From positions 1 to 64,000 of the forward strand of contig MU867081.1 of NCBI GenBank assembly GCA_033725935.1: a stretch of 64,000 nt of DNA, read 5' to 3'. The notes below the pieces were generated by a model. The model saw only the letters and a list, made by a program, of their open reading frames with translations. It was not told the origin of the DNA and searched no databases. This document shows positions 58,187-64,000 of this stretch, piece after piece (the first letter of the stretch is position 1; every line of letters starts with the position of its first letter). The DNA is from Cladorrhinum sp. PSN259 (lineage: Eukaryota; Ascomycota; Sordariomycetes; Sordariales; Podosporaceae). The translations under genes and the position numbers were made by a program.

Positions 58187-60232
58187 ATGAGTGTAGTAGC
58201 TGGCGATCAAGAAGCAGGAGCTGCTGCTGCTCCTGCTGGGGCAAGACATCTTGTGCACAGGTAATGAGCCCGCCCCCATCCATCCTTCCATTTCCTGTCT
58301 TGCTCCTCAATTTCCATAACCCCAATCCGCATCATGATACAAATTCTGACTTTGGTCCGCTCTCCCCTTCGGACAGTCATGCAAAAGAGCTCGATATCCC
58401 AGGAACGGTCGATTTGACTCCCAAAGAAGGCGACGACACCGGTTACGGCCAGGCCCTCTACCCCGTCCCCGCCGAGGACCCAAACGACCCGCTGCAATGG
58501 TCCAACACGCGCAAGACGCTGATCCTGGTTGTCTGCTCTCTGTATTCGTTTCTGAGTAATTCTGCGCTGCTGGGTCCATCGGTGTACATCGGGATATACG
58601 CCCAAGAGTTTAATGTTTCGTTCACCGAGGCGAGCAATCTGATTAGCTATGCCAATTTGGCTTTTGGTTTTGGTGAGTTTCTTTCCAAAAGATATGGCAG
58701 TGGGACTCAATCTGAGCGTGACGCTTACAACAAACGATGACAGGGAGCTTGTTGTTGGTGCCTTCCTATCACAAGTTTGGAAGACGGCCGGTTATGTTGG
58801 GCAGTTTGGTGCTGGTGAGTTTTCTGACGATCATGATGCTGGAGATTTACCGAGAAAACAGGAGGAGAGCGCTAACAATCAATTTTGACAGTACTGTGCA
58901 GGACTGCTTGCATGTGCCCTTGTCAAGGGTTATGAAGGATTAATGATCGCAAGAGTGGTGCATTGCTTCGCTGCGTCAGTCTGCGAAGCCCTGCCGGTGC
59001 AGCTGGTCAACGACATCTTCTTCCTGCACGAGCGCGGAAAGAGATTGGGATACTATACTCGTATGTGTCCCCCCGGGTCACTTTTTCAGAATCAGTCGCT
59101 GACATGTCACAGTCTGCCTGTGCTTCGGTTCCACCGGCCCCCTTTATGCAGGCTACATGCTCGCTGGTGGATACTCCTGGCGTCTCTTCTTCTGGGTCGA
59201 GTTTGCATTCGGGCTTGGTCTTCTCATCATGGCTTTCTTTGTCGTCGAGGAGACCCTGTACAAGCGCAAATCCCCATCCGAGTCGATTCGGGAGAGCTCT
59301 GATTCGCAAAATGGCGACGAAAAGGTTTCCGAGGCCGTCATTGAGGCACGGGCATCCGCTGATACCGCCATCATCCCGCCTCGCAAGACCTTCCTGCAGA
59401 CGTTGAAGTTCTGGGGCACCTACGACAAGGACTCAGAGTTCTTCATGATGATTGCCAGGTCATTCACTTACTTCTTGGTTCCTCACGTCTTTTGGGTTAT
59501 CACCACCTACGGTTTGTTTCCCACAACCCCCTTTTCTTTCCTCCTTCCATCCGCTCACTGGCAATCTAACGAATTTTTGCAGGTATTTACATCGGCCTCG
59601 GTGCTCTCACGTTCAACTACATCTTCCCAATCAAGATTACTGCCCCGCCTTACAATTGGTCTCAGCTCGACTCGGGCCTCATTGCCGTTGCTTCGTTCCT
59701 CGGATACCTCTTCGCCATCCCCTTCACCTCGTCTTCGGATCGGCTTGCGGCCCGGCTGACGAAAAAGAACAACAACATCCGCGAAGCCGAGATGCGTCTG
59801 GGCGTCATGCTCCCCGTGATGCTGCTGGCCCCTGCCGGTCTCATCGTGTTTGGCTTCGCGGCCGAGCGTGACCTCCACTGGGTCGCTTATTTCGCCGGGG
59901 TCATCATGTGCAATTTCTCCGCCTACTTTTACTTTACTTTCACCCTGGCCTACGCCATCGACAGCTACACTGCCAACATCAGCGAGATGCTGATTGCCAT
60001 GAACCTGGGGAAACAGGCTATTTCGTTTGGAATGGGGCTGGACTTGTTGGATTGGGTGATGGAACACGGGTATGCCGTCATGATTGCTGGTGTTTTTGGC
60101 TGCATCTTGCTGGTGAATAATCTGGCTCTCGGCATCTTTATGGTTTGGGGCAAGAGGATCAGGAGGTTCATGGCTACGACGTGGCTGGCGAGGGTCCATC
60201 GGGCGAGCGTGAAGGAGGTAGCGACACATTAG
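58187..60232 (+). CDS. MFS transporter, DHA1/HOL1-like
   Basis: Six exons: 58187-58260, 58377-58672, 58744-58814, 58892-59060, 59113-59511, 59583-60232, 552 aa. The N-terminal DPNDPLQWSNTRKTLILVV block is typical of fungal drug/polyamine DHA1-type transporters. It continues with NLAFGFGSLLLVPSYHKFGR (the G-x-x-x-D/R-x-x-GRR loop), RLGYYTLCLCFGSTGPLYAG, WRLFFWVEFAFGLGLLI, then a charged central loop (YKRKSPSESIRESSDSQNGD) and six more helices ending NLALGIFMVWGKRIRRFM. About twelve membrane segments in total. Substrate cannot be told. A short Ala-rich first exon is the weakest part, and the start could be further downstream. Confidence 0.85.
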
Positions 60233-60467
60233 CTGCTAGGCTGTGGCCTGCGTGACTCTGTGAGTGTGTGTGGAATGAAGCTCATTAATCGTTTTGGAAT
60301 ATTGAAAACCAAAAAAAATAGTCTATATCCTAAGCACCGTTATACCTAAACCTACATCTACCTGTATCCAACCATCTCTATTACGCGGATTAATATCAAG
60401 TGTGGCGTTCACGTTGTCAGACTCTGGCACACAGTGAAACTTTTACCAATGAAACCCCATATCTGCC
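60233..60467. other. Short convergent intergenic
   Basis: 3' ends of the MFS gene and the 2EXR-like gene; no gene seen. Confidence 0.4.
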
Positions 60468-62138
60468 TCAATCCCGAATTACATCCTCGAACAAAAGATC
60501 TCTGAACTTTGGAAGCGGAGACCGGGTCCAGTAGCCTCCAGTCCAGCGAGAAGAGGACCACTGCTGGGCCCAATCCTCAGCCGTAAGCCCGTCCCTTTTG
60601 ACTTCCTGAATCATGCCGTTCAGCTCGGTCCGCGTCCACATCGGCCCGGGGTCAAAGTTGCTCCGCACGCGTACACCATACGTCGATGTGCCGTCAACCA
60701 TATCTGCGAGTACTTGCGGGAAGTTCTTGCACTGGTAAGCACGGATGCGCTCGCCGTTCCAGACGTTGATGAAGTCATGCGGTTGCAGGTGGTTGGCCGT
60801 GTCCGCGGCCATGAAGTGCTCCTCGGCAACAATCTGCCAGGCGGCGTCCCGGTGGACGTATTTGGCAAAGATCTCACTCGACTGCTCCGGGGCCGGATCG
60901 CCGTCAATCGTGAGAGTAAAAACGCCCCGCGGCATTCCGGCATCGCACAGCACCGAGGCTTCGGACAGCCATTCGGCAATGAGCGCGGTGATCTGGTCGG
61001 CCATAATCTCTCCGTTCTCCCCCATCGGCGCCCACCAGCCGGCCCGCTCCTCCACGACCGCGGGCAAGTCGTCACGCCAGCTTCGGAATATGCCGCCTCT
61101 AAACCAGTCCTTGGCATCCAAGAGGATGTTTCTCCAGAGGTTGACCCGCCTGTCTATGCGGAGCTTGGGGTTCTCCTGGCAGAATGGGATCAGTCCGAGC
61201 GCATGACACTCGGGATAGGGGACAGAGCTGGCGTCTTCGAGCACGACGACATTTCGAATCCATAGTCTCTTTTCGGGAGAAAGCGAGTTGAGGAACCGAA
61301 TGGCGACCGAGGCGGCCGAGAAGCGGAGCTTGGCTCTTGCTCGTCGCCAGATTGAGCCGTGTTCTGTCGGGCTGGCTGAGCCGTCATCTGCATGAGGAAT
61401 GGGGATCTTTTCCAGCGCCATCATCCGCGTCACCTGGTTTATTTCAAGCTGGCTCAGTTCGGATTTTGTGGGAATGGCCCACGGCCTGTCTTGGAATTGT
61501 AGCAGAGCAGACAGGTTTGGGTTGTCGGCCCAGCAGTACAACTCTTTGAGGGCACGGCAGGTCTCGTGGGTGATGGTCTCGTCGTTGCTGAATAACAGGG
61601 TGGCATTCTTTTGTGCTTCCCGATACACCGAGGGAATCTGACCGAGACAGGGGCATACATCTCGCATGACACCCGTGCCATCGATGTCACGGTGCTGGCC
61701 ATCCAGGTCCCACAAAGGCCACACCGAACATAATGGCGGAGTCCGAGCTTTTTCTAGCACTTTGGGACTACAGACAGGTCGTGGTTGAGATCTTTGCCTG
61801 TTAATCTCGACAACAATCATGTAAAGTATCTCTCGTTGGTCCTCGGACATCCTGAGGAGGAGGTTTTGGAATCTGCCGGCGGCCAATCGCAGCTCGTCGT
61901 CATAGGCAGTTGAAAAGTACAGCGTGTTGAAACGGAAGGGGAGGCTGTGCATCTCCGCGGCTATCTGTCGACAGGTGTACATGAGATTGAGGTCGATCGC
62001 TGCCTGCGTCGACCTGTCCTTGAAGGTGGCCGACGCAAAGTTGAAAATGTAACCACCGTCATCGCCGCCAGTCAGATAGTCCTCATATATTTGATTTCTG
62101 ATCTCGCGAGGGAGATTCAAGAGATGAGAGTTGGCCAT
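60468..62138 (-). CDS. 2EXR/F-box-like protein of unknown function
   Basis: Intronless, 556 aa, from the ATG at 62138. It begins MANSHLLNLPREIRNQIYED, the L-P-x-E-I-R-x-x-I-Y motif of fungal 2EXR/F-box-like proteins, followed by INLMYTCRQIAAEMHSLPF-type sequence (read here as DLNLMYTCRQIAAEMHSLPF). The remainder is a helical region with Trp/Arg-rich segments and no catalytic motif. Such proteins are abundant in filamentous ascomycetes, mostly without known role; adaptor function in ubiquitination is only a guess. No signal peptide. Confidence 0.75.
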   Translation of the reverse strand: MANSHLLNLPREIRNQIYEDYLTGGDDGGYIFNFASATFKDRSTQAAIDLNLMYTCRQIAAEMHSLPFRFNTLYFSTAYDDELRLAAGRFQNLLLRMSEDQREILYMIVVEINRQRSQPRPVCSPKVLEKARTPPLCSVWPLWDLDGQHRDIDGTGVMRDVCPCLGQIPSVYREAQKNATLLFSNDETITHETCRALKELYCWADNPNLSALLQFQDRPWAIPTKSELSQLEINQVTRMMALEKIPIPHADDGSASPTEHGSIWRRARAKLRFSAASVAIRFLNSLSPEKRLWIRNVVVLEDASSVPYPECHALGLIPFCQENPKLRIDRRVNLWRNILLDAKDWFRGGIFRSWRDDLPAVVEERAGWWAPMGENGEIMADQITALIAEWLSEASVLCDAGMPRGVFTLTIDGDPAPEQSSEIFAKYVHRDAAWQIVAEEHFMAADTANHLQPHDFINVWNGERIRAYQCKNFPQVLADMVDGTSTYGVRVRSNFDPGPMWTRTELNGMIQEVKRDGLTAEDWAQQWSSSRWTGGYWTRSPLPKFRDLLFEDVIRD

Positions 62139-62516
62139 TGGATGATTTATCCTCGAGTTGAATCCTGGTCGGACGGGAAGAGGAGGGGAAGGGGAAGGGA
62201 GGGGTACATTTTAGGGGTCCGAGGTGGGGAAACAAACCTGCTAAATCTCAAATGCACCTCCGGGGCTGCCTGGCAGTGCTTGGCAGCTGGGAATTAATGC
62301 TCCATCACGGCGCGCAGGTAACGCCAATCGGACAACATGGATACCAGCAAAAAGAAATATGAATTGACAATCTACACGAGCTAGACTAGTCTCTTGTTGC
62401 GGGGAGCGGAGGGGGGAGACACATGGCCCGGTAGCCCGGCCAGCTGAGTCTGCCTTCCTCCGCTCGTCACCACACCCACCAATCCCCAAGAATCCCCAAC
62501 GGCTATCAACACGTGG

Positions 62517-62547
<31 letters not shown>

Positions 62548-62717
62548 CCAACCCAACATCCACTCTTCAACCCCTCCACCTCGACACCAACACCAACACC
62601 AATACCAACAACAACGACCTCACCCTTACTCTCACACTCACACTCGCACTCGCGCTCGCGCTCACGCTCACGCTCACCAGCCTTGGCCATCACCAGGGGC
62701 TTCCCGCCCCTTCTTAG
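62139..62717. repeat. Intergenic with (CAA)n and CACTCG/CGCTCA repeats
   Basis: A CAA run at 62518-62548 and a hexamer-like repeat of CTCACA, CTCGCG and CTCACG at about 62630-62680 lie between the 2EXR-like gene start and the ATPase stop codon. They create spurious poly-Asn and Cys-rich frames. Confidence 0.7.
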
Positions 62718-64000
62718 TCAATCACGTCCGTTGTCACCAACGACCTTGCCCTGGGCAGCCAACCGATTCGAGTTGCCAGCCTCCAAGTCCTCCTCGCTGC
62801 TGGTGCTGCCACCGCCGGTCATGTACTCGCCAAAAACGCGCTCCTCAATATCCAGATCCTTCCATGAAGTCTTGCCGCTGCTCTTCTTGGCCTGGTGCCT
62901 AAAGTAAACCCTCTTGCCCCACTTCCACGCTTCAACACCAGCAAAGAACAAGACAGCATTGACAAAGACGATGCCCCACTCCCAGCTGATTCCGACGTGC
63001 TTGAACACCTTGTCGTTGATGACGGGGATGTAGACCACAGGGAAAAGAGTGACGAAGCCGCCGACGATGGCCCAGAAAAGAAACTTGTTGCGCCAGACAT
63101 CGTAGAACCATTGGGTAAAGATCTTTTTGCTGCCGGGAGTCATGGCGAAGAAGCTGCGGCGCTGATCAATGAGCTCCCAGGCAAGGAAGAGGGCGAACCA
63201 GGTGAGGCACGCAAAAGTAGTAGCGCGGGCCTTGAATACCGTCTCGCAGCGTTCCGAGTAGTTCTCGTTGCAGCCAATGCCAAGATCACCGTTGCCCCAA
63301 GCGTAGACCCTAAGCACGAACGAAGCGAGGCACAGAGCGGCCACCCAGATGCCGTAGACCAACATGTCGATGATGAACTCGAGCGTGAAAATACCAGTCT
63401 TTAGAGATTGCGGAGGGCGGCGCATGATATCCGGAACGGCGCGCTCGAAACCGAGACCCATGTCGGGCAGACCCGAGGTGATCATGATAATCCAGACGAT
63501 TTCGACAGGAGCGAGCGGGAAGACGGAAAGGCCAGACTCATCCTTGAATGCCAGACCGATGAGCAGGGTGCAAGCCTGGGCAATGTTTTCAGCCAGCACG
63601 TGGAGGACGAATTTCTGGATGTTATCAAAGATGCGGCGGCCTTCTTCGATGGCAGCGACGATGGAGGCGAAGTTGTCATCCATAAGCACAATATCCGACG
63701 CATCCTTGGCCACGTCAGATCCGGCTTGACCCATGGCGATACCAACATCGGCGCGTTTTAGAGAGGGGGAATCGTTGACACCGTCACCAGTCTACACCAA
63801 GTTAGTCTTTAGGTTGTCTCTAGGGGCATGGGGGGAATCAGTTATTTCTTACCATGGCACAGAACTTGCCGCGACGATGAAGGGCATCAATCATGCGGAC
63901 CTTTGTGTTGGGCGCGCAACGAGCAATAACCAGAGGCAAAACGGGGAGCTGATCAATTTCATCGTCGCTCAGAGCATCAAACTGGGTAGCAGTCATGACC
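62718..64000 (-). CDS. ENA1: ENA-type Na+ P-type ATPase, C-terminal part (5' end outside window)
   Basis: Two visible exons, 63853-64000 and 62718-63791; the gene continues past the right edge, so the start, phosphorylation Asp and nucleotide-binding domain are not seen. The hinge motif TGDGVNDSPSLKRADVGIAM spans the intron, followed by GSDVAKDASDIVLMDDNFAS. The membrane end carries ENA-type blocks: TTFACLTWFALFLAWELIDQ, PGSKKIFTQWFYDVWRNKFL, and GISWEWGIVFVNAVLFFAGV, then EAWKWGKRVYFRHQ and a Ser/Glu-rich tail. ENA pumps export Na+ (and K+ or Li+) and give salt tolerance at alkaline pH. Assignment rests on this C-terminal pattern. Confidence 0.9.

Noticed and set aside
62513..62902. Poly-Asn open frame
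   Set aside because: Produced by the CAA repeat and overlaps the ATPase gene on the other strand.
1..64000. tRNA or rRNA genes
   Set aside because: I looked for T-loop words such as GGTTCGAATCC in the gaps and saw no cloverleaf; a tRNAscan-SE run would settle it.

Overview
The window is nuclear DNA of a filamentous ascomycete (Pezizomycotina, probably Sordariomycetes). Genes are intron-rich with short introns (about 50-110 bases, GTRNGY donors, CTAAC-like branch points, YAG acceptors). Intergenic regions of 0.5-2.8 kb carry homopolymer and simple repeats. The protein families are typical of that group: CFEM receptors, HET proteins, NACHT proteins, unspecific peroxygenases, GH55 and GH105. 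I assembled gene models by hand from splice signals and reading-frame continuity. I saw no rRNA, tRNA, CRISPR array or intact transposon.

Layout. 0.2-16 kb holds mostly secreted or cell-surface functions: a very long GH55-type exo-beta-1,3-glucanase (minus), a small secreted four-cysteine protein, a secreted M35-like zincin, an unusual protein whose N-terminus copies the histone H3 tail (10.6 kb), a short unspecific peroxygenase, and a CFEM plus seven-helix receptor ending at 17.2 kb. 20-25.5 kb holds a membrane protein of unknown function and a CorA-like protein.

27.2-49.7 kb looks like an accessory, conflict or self-recognition island. Two paralogous fungal zinc-finger proteins flank a HET-domain gene. 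Then come a DUF1857 protein, an 11-exon SNF2/Rad5-like ATPase divergently paired with a NACHT NLR that ends in C2H2 fingers and an unknown C-terminal domain, a GH105 hydrolase, and an intracellular trypsin-like protease. No physical or regulatory link between these genes is proven; the grouping is inferred from family and proximity.

50.7-64 kb returns to housekeeping and transport: a secreted hypothetical protein, a DUF3602-like protein, an ammonium transporter, an MFS transporter, a 2EXR/F-box-like protein, and the 3' part of an ENA-type Na+ P-type ATPase that runs off the right edge.

The two most unusual items are the 14-residue H3-tail-like N-terminus (MARTKQTARRSKPT) on a protein with a tandem dimeric alpha/beta-barrel-like body, and the HET / zinc-finger / NLR / protease island.
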